From contig CANQAP010000001.1 in the NCBI GenBank assembly GCA_947589305.1, positions 62,001-126,000 of the forward strand: DNA of 64,000 bases. Direction: 5' to 3'. The notes beneath the pieces were generated by a model. It was not told the origin of the DNA. It did not search any database and worked only from the letters and a program-made list of their open reading frames with translations. Source of the DNA: an uncultured Lachnospiraceae bacterium (GTDB lineage: Bacteria > Bacillota > Clostridia > Lachnospirales > Lachnospiraceae). Shown one piece after another: positions 44,379 through 54,229 of this stretch. The first letter of the stretch is position 1. Every line of letters starts with the position of its first letter. Position numbers and translations under genes: made by a program.

Positions 44379-45929
44379 GTGGAACCGATTCATTATATAA
44401 TATGTGGTGCTATAGTATTAGTTGTTGCAGTTATTACTTGGTTCGCAGCCATTGCTTATCGCAAGAATGTGGCAGAAAGTAAGACTGGTAAGGCTGAAGA
44501 TAAAGCTCGGGAAATTATTGATGAAGCTCTGAAAACCGCTGAAGCAAAAAGACGAGAAGCTCTGCTTGATGCAAAAGAAGAGAATCTCCGTATCAAGAAT
44601 GAATTTGACAAAGAGATGAAAGATCGTCGGAATGAAGTCCAGCGGATGGAGAAACGGGTTCTTTCCAAGGAAGAGAATTTGGACCGTAAAGCGGAACAGA
44701 TGGAAAAGAAAGAATCGGCTTTGGCAGCAAAGGAAATGTCTTTGGACAAACAGAAAGCCAAAGTAGAAGAGCTGCAGGCAAGGAGACTACAGGAACTGGA
44801 GAGAATCTCTGGATTAACCTCTGAACAGGCAAAAGATTATTTAATTAAGACTGTTGAAGATGAAGTAAAGCATGAAACCGCTGTAATGATCAAGGAAATG
44901 GAGATCAGAGCGAAGGAAGAAGCTGGTAAGAAGGCGAAAGAATATGTGGTAAATGCCATTCAGAAATGTGCGGCTGACCATGTGGCGGAAGCTACGATTT
45001 CGCTGGTTCAATTACCAAACGATGAAATGAAAGGTCGGATTATCGGTCGGGAAGGTCGAAACATTCGAACCCTTGAAACCATGACGGGAGTGGACTTGAT
45101 CATAGACGATACTCCGGAAGCGGTTATTTTATCCAGCTTTGACCCAATCAGACGTGAAGTTGCCAGAATCGCACTGGAAAAACTGATCGTAGACGGACGT
45201 ATACATCCGGCTAGAATTGAAGAAATGGTTGAAAAGGCTCAAAAAGAAGTGGAAATCATGATGCGTGAAGAAGGTGAGGCTGCTACCTTAGAAGTAGGAG
45301 TTCACGGAATTCATCCGGAATTGGTGCGTCTGCTTGGTAAAATGAAGTTCCGTACCAGTTATGGACAAAACGCATTAAAGCACTCCATCGAAGTCGCTCA
45401 GTTATGTGGCTTGCTTGCCGGCGAGATCGGCGTGGATGTCCGCATGGCAAAACGTGCAGGTCTGCTCCATGATATCGGAAAGTCTGTCGATCATGAAATG
45501 GAAGGTTCGCATATTTCTATCGGCGTTGATTTGTGTCGGAAATATAAGGAATCACCGATCGTCATTAATGCCGTTGAAGCACATCACGGTGATGTGGAAC
45601 CGGAGTCATTGATCGCTTGTATCGTACAGGCTGCAGATACAATCTCGGCAGCAAGACCGGGAGCAAGACGGGAGACGTTAGAAACATATACAACAAGGTT
45701 GACGCAGTTAGAGTCCATTGCCAATGGGTTTAACGGTGTTGAAAAGTCTTTTGCTATTCAGGCAGGTAGAGAGATTCGGGTAATGGTAGTTCCGGAGCAA
45801 GTCGGTGACGCGGATATGGTTGTTTTAGCTCGTGATATTGCAAAGAAGATCGAAGGCGAGCTGGAATATCCGGGACAGATTAAGGTTAGCTTAATCCGTG
45901 AATCGCGTGCGACTGATATTGCAAAGTAG
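44379..45929 (+). CDS. rny: Ribonuclease Y
   Basis: 516 residues from a GTG with AAGGAGGTG six bases before. An N-terminal membrane helix ([21 protein letters not shown]), a long coiled coil (about residues 30-190), a KH RNA-binding domain ([17 protein letters not shown]) and an HD nuclease domain ([12 protein letters not shown], His364/Asp365) are in the expected order. It is a membrane-bound endonuclease that starts mRNA decay in Firmicutes. It has its own promoter and a strong terminator. Confidence 0.97.
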   Translation: MEPIHYIICGAIVLVVAVITWFAAIAYRKNVAESKTGKAEDKAREIIDEALKTAEAKRREALLDAKEENLRIKNEFDKEMKDRRNEVQRMEKRVLSKEENLDRKAEQMEKKESALAAKEMSLDKQKAKVEELQARRLQELERISGLTSEQAKDYLIKTVEDEVKHETAVMIKEMEIRAKEEAGKKAKEYVVNAIQKCAADHVAEATISLVQLPNDEMKGRIIGREGRNIRTLETMTGVDLIIDDTPEAVILSSFDPIRREVARIALEKLIVDGRIHPARIEEMVEKAQKEVEIMMREEGEAATLEVGVHGIHPELVRLLGKMKFRTSYGQNALKHSIEVAQLCGLLAGEIGVDVRMAKRAGLLHDIGKSVDHEMEGSHISIGVDLCRKYKESPIVINAVEAHHGDVEPESLIACIVQAADTISAARPGARRETLETYTTRLTQLESIANGFNGVEKSFAIQAGREIRVMVVPEQVGDADMVVLARDIAKKIEGELEYPGQIKVSLIRESRATDIAK

Positions 45930-45972
45930 TGATACATGTATTGAATCATAGAAGCATGAATGAGAAAACATT

Positions 45973-46013
45973 CCGCCATGATATCCGTAAGTGGATATCA
46001 TGGCGGTTTCTTT
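45973..46013 (+). terminator. Rho-independent terminator after rny
   Basis: A perfect 14-bp stem CCGCCATGATATCC/GGATATCATGGCGG, loop of six, then TTTCTTT. Confidence 0.92.
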
Positions 46014-46026
46014 CAATTTAAAATAC

Positions 46027-46055
46027 TTGCAAAAAGTGTATGATTATATTACTAT
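46027..46055 (+). promoter_or_regulatory. Candidate promoter of the aminotransferase gene
   Basis: TTGCAA (46027-46032), 17 bases, then TACTAT (46050-46055). The -10 matches at four of six positions. Confidence 0.45.
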
Positions 46056-46111
46056 TAAACAGTTGAAAAGAATGAATGGATCTATTTGAATGACTAAGGA
46101 TGGTGGTAGAA

Positions 46112-47314
46112 ATGGCATTAACATTATCAAAAAAGGCAAAGGCAGTGAAACCTTCTTCAACATTGGCGATCACGGCAAAAGCGAAAGAATTAAAAGCCGA
46201 AGGGATTGATGTGGTTGGATTTGGAGCGGGAGAACCGGATTTTAATACACCGGAGCATATCAATCAAGCGGCGATACAAGCCATTCATGACGGTTTTACG
46301 AAGTATACCCCTGCTTCCGGCATTCCGGAATTAAAGGAAGCCATCAGCCATAAGTTTCAGACGTTTAATCATTTGCATTATACACCGGAGCAGATCGTGA
46401 TCAGCAACGGAGGGAAACATTCGTTGATCAACGTATTTTCTGCTATTTTGAATCCGGGCGATGAAGTGTTGATCCCGGCACCGTATTGGTTGAGTTATCC
46501 GGAAATGGTCATGCTTCAGGACGGCGTACCGGTTGCGGTTTCCACAAAGAAGGAAAACGGATATAAAGTAACGGTAGAGGAGTTGGAGAACGCCTATACC
46601 GGACGGACAAAGGCATTGATCTTGAATTCACCTTGTAATCCGACCGGTATGTTATATACCAGAGAGGAACTGGAGGCGATCGCCGCCTTTGCAGTTGAGA
46701 AAAATATTTATGTCGTATCCGATGAAATGTACGAGTATTTAACGTACGACGGGGCGGAGCATATCAGTATTGCCAGCCTGAATGATGATATTTATGCTCA
46801 CACGATCACCGTCAGCGGCGTTTCAAAGAGTTATGCGATGACCGGATGGAGAATCGGCTATACGGGTTCTTCTGTGGAAATTGCGAAGCTCATGGGCAGC
46901 GTACAGAGCCATTGTGCATCCAATCCGAATTCCATCGCGCAGAAAGCGGCGGTAGAAGCGATTACCGGACCGCAGGAAACGATTGCTAATATGAAAGAGC
47001 AGTTTGATGAACGCAGAAAGTATATGGTGAAGCGGATTGCCGAAATGCCATATGTGTCCTGCGTGGAACCGAAAGGCGCATTTTATGTCTTTGTAGATGT
47101 TTCGGAAGCGGCGGCAAAGAAATATAAAGGGGAACCGGTGGGTTCGGCTTCAAAATTGGGAGACATTATGATCAATGATTTTAATGTTGCACTCATTCCG
47201 TGTGAAGATTTTGGGATTGATTACCATATCCGTTTGTCTTATGCCATCTCCCTTGAAAATATCAAAAAGGGCTTGGACCGTTTGGAAGCGTTTTTAAACC
47301 TGTTGGAAGACTAA
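46112..47314 (+). CDS. Class I aspartate-type aminotransferase
   Basis: 400 residues. PLP-dependent fold I enzyme of the AspC/AspAT I-gamma type: VVGFGAGEPDFNTPEHI at the start, NSPCNPTGMLY, SDEMYEYL, and the PLP lysine in VSGVSKSYAMTGWRIGY. It probably moves amino groups between aspartate and 2-oxoglutarate, though related members accept aromatic or prephenate substrates. It is not HisC-like. The start at 46112 is chosen by the family start MALTLSKKAKAVKPS; a GTG/ATG-rich stretch just before it leaves 46100 possible. Confidence 0.9.
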   Translation: MALTLSKKAKAVKPSSTLAITAKAKELKAEGIDVVGFGAGEPDFNTPEHINQAAIQAIHDGFTKYTPASGIPELKEAISHKFQTFNHLHYTPEQIVISNGGKHSLINVFSAILNPGDEVLIPAPYWLSYPEMVMLQDGVPVAVSTKKENGYKVTVEELENAYTGRTKALILNSPCNPTGMLYTREELEAIAAFAVEKNIYVVSDEMYEYLTYDGAEHISIASLNDDIYAHTITVSGVSKSYAMTGWRIGYTGSSVEIAKLMGSVQSHCASNPNSIAQKAAVEAITGPQETIANMKEQFDERRKYMVKRIAEMPYVSCVEPKGAFYVFVDVSEAAAKKYKGEPVGSASKLGDIMINDFNVALIPCEDFGIDYHIRLSYAISLENIKKGLDRLEAFLNLLED

Positions 47315-47334
47315 GAAAGACGTATGGGGGATAT

Positions 47335-47883
47335 ATGGCAAAGTATAAGAAGCTGGGGGAGACCCTAGTATTCAAAAGTAAACTGGTAGAATTTTATGAA
47401 GACCACTTGGAACTGCCAAACGGAAAGCAGGTGGTGTATGACTTGATCAAACATGCCGGCGGCGCCGCGGTTTTACCGGTCGATGAAGAGGGAAAACTGG
47501 TTTTCATCAAGCAGTACCGCAACTCTGTGGATGCAGAAGTATTGGAGATCCCGGCAGGCTTACGGGAAAGAGACGATCTGACCCCTGAGGAATGCGCAAA
47601 ACGGGAATTGGAGGAGGAAGTCGGTTATCGTGCCTCTTCATTGGAATTTATCGCGCAGGTGTACGGAGCCATCGGTGTATGTGATGAAAAAACGGATATT
47701 TTCCTCGCCGAGGATCTGATTCCCTGCAAGCGGCATCCGGATCCGGAAGAATTTATTGAAATATGCAGACTGGAGCCGGATGAGGCAGTGGAGATGATTC
47801 GACGAAAGGAGATCATCGACGCAAAGACGGTGATCGCTATTTTGTATTACCAGTCAAAACGTCGGCAAACGGAAAAATCATGA
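47335..47883 (+). CDS. nudF: ADP-ribose pyrophosphatase (Nudix)
   Basis: 182 residues. The Nudix box is in GLRERDDLTPEECAKRELEEEVGY, with RELEEEVG as the metal-binding core. FIKQYRNSVDAEVLEIPAG upstream is typical of ADP-ribose pyrophosphatases. It would split ADP-ribose to AMP and ribose-5-phosphate. The nudF-spoIIM-xerD order is also found in Bacillus subtilis around spoIIM. Confidence 0.9.
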   Translation: MAKYKKLGETLVFKSKLVEFYEDHLELPNGKQVVYDLIKHAGGAAVLPVDEEGKLVFIKQYRNSVDAEVLEIPAGLRERDDLTPEECAKRELEEEVGYRASSLEFIAQVYGAIGVCDEKTDIFLAEDLIPCKRHPDPEEFIEICRLEPDEAVEMIRRKEIIDAKTVIAILYYQSKRRQTEKS

Positions 47884-47973
47884 ATATTTCTCTGCATGGA
47901 AGCATATATAGTATCAGTCGGACATGGCTCCGGCTTTTTCTATATAGCAGTAAGCATACGGGAGTGGAGAAAT

Positions 47974-48522
47974 ATGAAAGAAATCAAATGGTCATGGCTG
48001 CTGATCAGCGGTTTTATCGGCATCATACTGGGAACCGTGTTTGCCAATGGAATGGAACATATCAAACCGAATGAATTAACAGTCTTTGCGGTGGATCAGT
48101 ATTCTGTTTCCGCTTTGGTGCTTCAGGAACGCAGTCAGTTATCTGCTTACTTACTCAGACACCGTGGCGGTCAGTTTCTCTTGTTGTTTGGAATCGGTAT
48201 TCTTTGCAACTCATCCCTATTGGTTCTTATGATCACCGGATTCAGCGGGTTTTTATGGGGGTTGATCCTTTCGCTGGAGACCATGCGCCTAGGTCTGAAC
48301 GGCTTATTTTTAGCCGTTTCCTGCTTTTTGCCGCAAGGAATTTGTTATCTGTTTGCCATTTGGCTGTTTTTACTCGGAAAAGACCATCTCCGACAGGAAT
48401 CCCATGTTGCGGTCGGGGCGGTATGTAAATGGCTTTTATTGCCGGTGCTAATGGCTGGTTTGGGGATTCTGCTCGAAATATGGATATCGCCAAATATCAT
48501 TCAATGGCTGCTGCAATCATGA
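47974..48522 (+). CDS. spoIIM: Stage II sporulation protein M
   Basis: 182 residues, with four or five membrane helices. SGFIGIILGTVFANGM at the start and the late LLEIWISPNII segment fit SpoIIM, which together with SpoIID and SpoIIP makes the engulfment (DMP) machine. The start at 47974 has GGAGTGGAG before it; the frame is open to 47896, inside the region after nudF. Its position before xerD strengthens the call. Confidence 0.85.
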   Translation: MKEIKWSWLLISGFIGIILGTVFANGMEHIKPNELTVFAVDQYSVSALVLQERSQLSAYLLRHRGGQFLLLFGIGILCNSSLLVLMITGFSGFLWGLILSLETMRLGLNGLFLAVSCFLPQGICYLFAIWLFLLGKDHLRQESHVAVGAVCKWLLLPVLMAGLGILLEIWISPNIIQWLLQS

Positions 48523-48556
48523 CGACAAAGAAAAGCAGAAAAATAAAAAATAATAT

Positions 48557-48585
48557 TTGATTTTACATAGATTTCTCATTATAAT
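48557..48585 (+). promoter_or_regulatory. Sigma-A-type promoter of xerD
   Basis: TTGATT (48557-48562), 17 bases, then consensus TATAAT (48580-48585), 36 bases before the xerD ATG. Confidence 0.8.
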
Positions 48586-48621
48586 AGCTTTGTATCGACA
48601 TGTTTGGAAAGGAATTGCCAC

Positions 48622-49503
48622 ATGAGGGAAGAGATCGAACGCTTTGGGAACTACTTAAGCACGGTAAAACGGTCCAGTAACAATACGATCACGGCTTATA
48701 TCAGGGATCTCACAAAGCTGGAAAATTTTATGATAGAACAGGGAAAACATTCGGTGAATGAGATCACGGCAACGAATTTGACGACCTATGTGCTGTATTT
48801 GGAGAAACAACAGCTTTCCTCTGCAACGATTTCCAGAAACATTGCATCCATACGGGCGTTTTTCATGTATCTGCTGCGTCAGGGTGTGATCGAGCAGGAT
48901 CCTTCGGAACAACTGAAACCGCCGAAAGTGGAAAAACGGATACCGCAAACGCTGACGGTGGAGGAAGTCAATCGGTTGTTGGAGCAGCCATCCGGCGATT
49001 CACCAAAAGAGTTACGGGACAAAGCGATGCTGGAGTTGTTATATGCAACCGGTATTCGGGTATCCGAGCTGATTTCCCTGAAAATGCAGGATGTCAATCT
49101 GCAGATGAGTTATATCCGGTGCCGGGATGAGGGCAAAGAGCGGATCATTCCGTTTGAATCTGCGGCAAAACAGGCTTTGGTCCGATATCTGGATTCCGCA
49201 AGGGATACGATGTGCCATGATACGGATGATCTGTTTTCAAATTGTCAGGGATCCAGAATGACCAGACAGGGATTTTGGAAAATCATTAAGTATTATGCCG
49301 CAAAGGCAGGCGTTGAAAAAGATATCACGCCGCATATGATCCGTCACTCGTTTGCATCGCATCTCGTCAATAACGGCGCGGATTTAAGGGCGGTACAGGA
49401 GATGCTCGGACATTCCGATATCTCAACGACGCAAATTTATAGAAAGAAAAGTGCTATACGTCTGAAAGAAGTGTATGATCATACCCATCCGAGGGCAAAG
49501 TAA
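48622..49503 (+). CDS. xerD: Site-specific tyrosine recombinase XerD
   Basis: 293 residues, the standard XerD length. The N-terminal core-binding domain (YLSTVKRSSNNTITAYIRDL) is followed by the catalytic domain: ATGIRVSELISL (Arg), HMIRHSFASHL (His, Arg), LGHSDISTTQIYRKK (His, nucleophile Tyr). It resolves chromosome dimers at dif. The start at 48622 has AAAGGA eight bases before. Position after spoIIM favours the housekeeping XerD rather than a phage integrase. Confidence 0.93.
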   Translation: MREEIERFGNYLSTVKRSSNNTITAYIRDLTKLENFMIEQGKHSVNEITATNLTTYVLYLEKQQLSSATISRNIASIRAFFMYLLRQGVIEQDPSEQLKPPKVEKRIPQTLTVEEVNRLLEQPSGDSPKELRDKAMLELLYATGIRVSELISLKMQDVNLQMSYIRCRDEGKERIIPFESAAKQALVRYLDSARDTMCHDTDDLFSNCQGSRMTRQGFWKIIKYYAAKAGVEKDITPHMIRHSFASHLVNNGADLRAVQEMLGHSDISTTQIYRKKSAIRLKEVYDHTHPRAK

Positions 49504-49552
49504 GATTCACATGCGCATGGCACATGGAAAATTCAGATAAAGGAATCAGAAT

Positions 49553-50812
49553 ATGATAACAATCAGGAGATTATCGAACGGGATAAGAACTGTAATTGAA
49601 ACTGTGCCCAATGTACGTTCCGCTGCATTGGGCATTTATGTTGAGACCGGTTCGGCTTATGAAAATGAGAAAAATAACGGGATCTCACATATATTGGAAC
49701 ACATGTTATTTAAGGGAACCACCCATCGGACGGCGAGAGAACTTGCCATGCAGACAGCTTTGCTGGGAGACGATATGAATGCGTACACGGCAAAAGAATT
49801 GACCTGCTACTATGCAAGAGTATTGGACGAGCATTTACCGGCTATCGTGGAGATCTTAGGCGATATGTTTACCCATTCACTCTTTGATGAAGAAGATCTG
49901 GAAAAAGAAAAGGGAATTATTCTGGATGAAATCGATATGTATGAAGATTCTCCGGAAGATATGATACAGGAACAGTTGCAGAAATTGGTGTGGGACAAGC
50001 ATCCCTTGGGATATATCATTTCCGGAACGCAGGAAAATGTCAGAGCCATGACCCGGGAAGAATTGATCGCATTTTGGAGAGAACATTATGTGGCGGAACA
50101 AATGATCATTTCCGTAGCGGGGAATGTAGAGGCAGAGGCAGTCTGTGAGCTGCTCGAGCAGTATTTCGGATCGGTTCCTTCCGGCAAATGTTCGGTCTTG
50201 GCTCCGATGCCGGTCTATCATCCGAAAAAACAATGGTTCCAAAAAGAAACAGAACAGATCCATCTGTGTATCGGTTATCCGTCTGTTTCTCATACGGATC
50301 ACCGCAGCTATATCCTTTCGATCGCGAACAATATTATCGGCGGCAGTTCCGGTTCCCGTTTGTTCCAACAGATACGGGAAGAACAGGGCATGTGCTATAG
50401 TTTGTACTCATATGGGAGCGCCTATCATCAGACAGGGACCTTTCAGATATACTGTGGCATGAGTGAAGAACGACTAGAGCAGGTCTATCAGGGGATACTG
50501 GATATGATGGATACATTAAGAACCCAAGGTCCGACGGAAGATGAAGTGCATCAGAGTTATTCGCAGATTCGCTCGGAATTATTGCTTTCCTTGGAAAATA
50601 CCCATAACCGTATGAATCATAATGCCCGCAATCTGCTCTATTGGAACCGGGCGGTATCGATCGATGAGATCTTAGAAACCCTTCAAAAGGTGACAGCGGA
50701 GGACGTTATGGCTTATATGGAAGAATTCTGCCGGGCGGAACAGATCAGCGTGACGCTGGCGGGCAATATAGAGGAACATGAGGAAATCAAAAATCTCTTC
50801 GATACTTTTTGA
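49553..50812 (+). CDS. M16 (insulinase-like) zinc peptidase
   Basis: 419 residues, made of two M16 halves. The inverted zinc motif HILEHMLFKGT (His46, Glu49, His50) and the downstream Glu in KGIILDEIDMYEDSPED are intact, so it should be active. The C-terminal half has the SRLFQQIREEQGMCYSLYSY R/Y signature. It is similar to Bacillus MlpA/YmxG. The substrate is not known. It has a simple AAGGAAT-type start signal. Confidence 0.92.
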   Translation: MITIRRLSNGIRTVIETVPNVRSAALGIYVETGSAYENEKNNGISHILEHMLFKGTTHRTARELAMQTALLGDDMNAYTAKELTCYYARVLDEHLPAIVEILGDMFTHSLFDEEDLEKEKGIILDEIDMYEDSPEDMIQEQLQKLVWDKHPLGYIISGTQENVRAMTREELIAFWREHYVAEQMIISVAGNVEAEAVCELLEQYFGSVPSGKCSVLAPMPVYHPKKQWFQKETEQIHLCIGYPSVSHTDHRSYILSIANNIIGGSSGSRLFQQIREEQGMCYSLYSYGSAYHQTGTFQIYCGMSEERLEQVYQGILDMMDTLRTQGPTEDEVHQSYSQIRSELLLSLENTHNRMNHNARNLLYWNRAVSIDEILETLQKVTAEDVMAYMEEFCRAEQISVTLAGNIEEHEEIKNLFDTF

Positions 50813-50885
50813 TGGACACAATTTGGACTTATTTTTATGATAAGCTATATGAAATTCAGCACGATTGGATAGGAGGAAGAAAGCG

Positions 50886-51842
50886 ATGCTTCTGGTAAAA
50901 GACTTGGTCAAACGTTATGGCAGCCGAGAAGCCTTGAAGGGAATCAGTTTTCATATTGAGGAAGGGCAGATCGTAGGACTGTTAGGACAAAACGGTGCCG
51001 GTAAATCAACCACCATGAATATTATTACCGGATACTTATCATCGACTTCCGGAGAAGTCATGATACAGGATATGGACATTTTGGAAAAGCCGAAGCAGGT
51101 AAAGCAAGTGCTTGGATACCTGCCGGAGCAATTACCGCTGTATGAAAATATGACCGTACAGGAATATTTGCAGTTTGTCGGCGAATTAAAAGGACTGCGG
51201 CGTAAAGAGGCAAAGCAGGAAGCGGAGAACGTTATGGATAAAACGAACATCCTAGAACGGAAAGATATGCTGATCCGCCATCTATCCAAAGGATATAAGC
51301 AACGGGTCGGGCTGGCGCAGGCGATGGTCGGAGATCCGCCGCTCCTGATCTTAGATGAACCGATGGTAGGTTTGGATCCAAACCAAATGATTGAAATGCG
51401 GGAACTGATCCGCTCCTTAGGCGGCACCCATACCGTGATGATCAGTTCGCATATCCTCTCGGAAATTGAAACGCTTTGCGACCATATCATTATTTTAAAT
51501 GAAGGGATGGTGGCAGCCGAAAATGAGACAAAACGTCTCGAAGAAGAGCATTCCGATCAAAGGCATCTGCATCTCAAAGTCAAAGGAAACAAAAAGGATA
51601 TCATCCAACTTTTACGGGAAGCGGATTTGGTGAAAGATTTCAAACTGTTAGGCGAGACGGAAAAGAATGTCTATGAATTCGAACTGCTGTCCGCCAAGGA
51701 AGAAGATATTCGGGATGACTTATTTTTACTGTTCGCCAACAATCAGATGATTGTCTACAGTATCCATGTCGAACAGTTATCTCTGGAAGATGTCTTTGTC
51801 AAGATCACCGGTAAGGAGGAAGAACATGATAGCGATATATAA
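50886..51842 (+). CDS. ABC transporter ATP-binding protein (GldA-like)
   Basis: 318 residues. Walker A GQNGAGKST, Q-loop YLPEQLPLYENMT, signature LSKGYKQRVGLA, Walker B LLILDEPMVGLD and the switch ISSHILSEIE are all present, followed by a C-terminal domain of about 100 residues. The start at 50886 has AGGAGG nine bases before. Together with the next two genes it forms a GldA-GldF-GldG type ABC system, whose substrate in non-gliding bacteria is unknown. Confidence 0.9.
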   Translation: MLLVKDLVKRYGSREALKGISFHIEEGQIVGLLGQNGAGKSTTMNIITGYLSSTSGEVMIQDMDILEKPKQVKQVLGYLPEQLPLYENMTVQEYLQFVGELKGLRRKEAKQEAENVMDKTNILERKDMLIRHLSKGYKQRVGLAQAMVGDPPLLILDEPMVGLDPNQMIEMRELIRSLGGTHTVMISSHILSEIETLCDHIIILNEGMVAAENETKRLEEEHSDQRHLHLKVKGNKKDIIQLLREADLVKDFKLLGETEKNVYEFELLSAKEEDIRDDLFLLFANNQMIVYSIHVEQLSLEDVFVKITGKEEEHDSDI

Positions 51843-52701
51843 ACGAGAATTAAAAGCATACTTTACTTCCATGCAGGCGTATGTTTTTCTGGCACTATTT
51901 GTCTGTATTACCGGTCTGTTTTTTTCGATTACCTGTATTGTATACGGAAACAATGATTTTGCCAGCTTTGTACTCAGTAACAGTTTTTATATGATCTTTG
52001 TTTATGCGATCGTAGCGCCGATCCTTACTATGCGGCTGTTTGCAGAAGAAAAGAAGCATAAGACCGACCAGTTGTTATTAACGGCACCGGTTTCGGTATG
52101 GGAAATTGTGCTGGGAAAATATTTGGCGAGCGTCACCATCTTTTTAATAGGATTGCTCCTGATCAGCATATTCCCGATCGTTATCGCATGCAACGGCGTT
52201 CTGCCGGTCGCGAATCAGATCAGCGGATATCTCGGTATGTTTTTGTTTACCGCCTGTATGCTCGCAGTCGGAACCCTGATATCCAGTCTGACGGAAGAAC
52301 CGGTCATTTCCATGATCGTCAGTGCAGTCGTTGGGTTATTGGTTCTCTTTTTCAGTGTCTTGGTCTCCTTTCTGCCGAATGGCAAGGTGCCGACATTGAT
52401 CGGTTGCGGCATTCTTGTCATCGGTATTGCCGTACTGTTTTATCTGGATACCAAAAAAATATCCATTGCCTGCGGAGCATTGGTCATCGGCGCCGCAGTG
52501 ACGACAGGACTGTATTTTTGGCAGAAAGAATGGTTTGATTATGGACTGACCACGGCAATGAACTGGCTGTCCATTGAAAAACGCTACGAAGAATTTCTGA
52601 ACGGAATACTGAATCTTTCATCGGTTGTATATCTGCTGACCATCATTGCTTTGTGTCTGTTTTTGACAACGCAGGTGATCGCGAAACGCAGATGGCGATA
52701 A
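51826..52701 (+). CDS. ABC-2 type permease (GldF-like)
   Basis: 291 residues and about seven hydrophobic segments. It starts MIAIYKRELKAYFTSMQAYVF, and LFAEEKKHKTDQLLLTAPVSVWEIVLGKYL is the coupling-helix region typical of GldF permeases. The ATG at 51826 lies within the end of the ATPase gene, with AAGGAGG just before, so the two are coupled. Four bases separate its stop from the next gene's site. Confidence 0.9.
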   Translation: MIAIYKRELKAYFTSMQAYVFLALFVCITGLFFSITCIVYGNNDFASFVLSNSFYMIFVYAIVAPILTMRLFAEEKKHKTDQLLLTAPVSVWEIVLGKYLASVTIFLIGLLLISIFPIVIACNGVLPVANQISGYLGMFLFTACMLAVGTLISSLTEEPVISMIVSAVVGLLVLFFSVLVSFLPNGKVPTLIGCGILVIGIAVLFYLDTKKISIACGALVIGAAVTTGLYFWQKEWFDYGLTTAMNWLSIEKRYEEFLNGILNLSSVVYLLTIIALCLFLTTQVIAKRRWR

Positions 52702-52714
52702 GGAGGTGTATGAC

Positions 52715-54229
52715 ATGATGCGAAATAAACGCTTAAAGCTTGGTATTGTTTCGTCCTTGTTGATCACAGGGATTTTGGCGCTTGCAGTGATTTTCAATGT
52801 GCTGATCGAAAAATTAAATGTGTCGTGGGATCTGTCACAGGAACAGATTTACACCATCTCGGATCAGACAAAGAGTATCGTCAGTGGACTGGAAGAGGAT
52901 ATCACCATTTATGTTTTGGATTCGGAAGAAGGATTCCCGGTGGGTTATCGGCAGATGCTGCAGCAGTACCAAAAGAACAGCAAACACATTTTGATCCGAT
53001 ATCGGGATCTGGAACTATATCCGAATTTCCCATATGAGTATGTCAGCAGTTCAACGGAAACGATTACAAAGGACAGTCTGATCGTGGTCCGTGGAGAAAA
53101 ATCCGTATATCTGAACGCGGATAAATTCTCGGATTATACGTTAAGCGAAGATTATTCATCCTATAACACATCCATAGAATTTGAACCGCTGCTGACTTCC
53201 GCTATTAATGTGGTCAATGATGGGGAAACTTCCGTGATCTATGAGACGACCGGACATGAAGAACACTCCCTGTCATCTTCCATACAGACCGGATTGATGC
53301 GTGATAATTATTCCCTTCAGGATCTCTCTCTGATTCAGGAGGATATTCCGGAGGATGCGGACATCATTTTGATCAATGCCCCGTCAATAGATTTTTCCGA
53401 GGAAGATTGTGAAAAACTACGCACATATTTAGAAAACGGCGGCAGCGTCTGCTATGTGATGAATTATGAAAAAACGCTGGAGCATTTAGAGGCGCTTTTG
53501 GAGGATTACGGAATCGACGTAGCGGAAGGCATAGTGCTGGAGCAGGATTATACCATGATCTATAATTCGATCCCTTCGTATATCCTTCCGATCATAGAGG
53601 ATACGGAACTGACAAAAGATCTCTACAATGCCGATGTGCCTTTGTTAGTCCCGGTGGCAAAAGGACTGACGGAGAAAGCGGGTTCCGGCTGTACCGTTAC
53701 GGGATTGTTACAAACATCCGATTATTCCTATTCGAAGATCAATTTGAATTCGGAATATATTTCACGGGAAAGTGAAGATATCGTCGGTCCGTTTGAACTG
53801 GCAATGCTGTCCGAACGGGAGGGAAAAGGCACGTTACTGGTGCTTGGATCTTCCTATATGCTGGACGAGGAAGTGGATGAAGTGGTATCCGGCAGTAATC
53901 AGGATTTCTTCTTGAACGGGTTCAATTATCTGCTGGGTGATACGGACAAGATCTCCATACGGGGGAAAGGAATCCGATACGATTATAATGTATATTCCGA
54001 TTTACAGGTGTATCTGATCTGCGGCATGGCGATCATAGGGATTCCGTTGTTGATCCTGATCGCCGGAATCGTGGTGGTTGCCACACGGAAAAGACGTTCA
54101 CAGATTGGCGGAAAGCGTCAGGAAGAAGCGGAAGAATCGGTGAATGAAGAACAGTCGGCGGAGATATCCGAAAAGGAGGCGGAAACGGAAGAATCCGATA
54201 CCGGCTCCGTCGGAGAGACGAATCGATAG
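52715..54229 (+). CDS. GldG-like ABC system periplasmic/outer component
   Basis: About 504 residues. A first membrane helix (about 9-33), a large extracytoplasmic domain with a GldG/ABC-uncharacterised fold (DQTKSIVSGLEEDITIYVLDS, NGGSVCYVM-like segments), a second helix near the end (about 430-460), then a Glu/Ser-rich tail. AGGAGG (52701-52706) is eight bases before 52715. The last 112 bases overlap the 3' end of the minus-strand gene at 54118-55524. The job is presumed structural in the ABC complex. Confidence 0.87.
   Translation: MMRNKRLKLGIVSSLLITGILALAVIFNVLIEKLNVSWDLSQEQIYTISDQTKSIVSGLEEDITIYVLDSEEGFPVGYRQMLQQYQKNSKHILIRYRDLELYPNFPYEYVSSSTETITKDSLIVVRGEKSVYLNADKFSDYTLSEDYSSYNTSIEFEPLLTSAINVVNDGETSVIYETTGHEEHSLSSSIQTGLMRDNYSLQDLSLIQEDIPEDADIILINAPSIDFSEEDCEKLRTYLENGGSVCYVMNYEKTLEHLEALLEDYGIDVAEGIVLEQDYTMIYNSIPSYILPIIEDTELTKDLYNADVPLLVPVAKGLTEKAGSGCTVTGLLQTSDYSYSKINLNSEYISRESEDIVGPFELAMLSEREGKGTLLVLGSSYMLDEEVDEVVSGSNQDFFLNGFNYLLGDTDKISIRGKGIRYDYNVYSDLQVYLICGMAIIGIPLLILIAGIVVVATRKRRSQIGGKRQEEAEESVNEEQSAEISEKEAETEESDTGSVGETNR

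Noticed and set aside
48622-49503. xerD as a phage or integron integrase
   Set aside because: The position after nudF-spoIIM and the 293-residue length fit the housekeeping XerD; no att site or phage gene is near.
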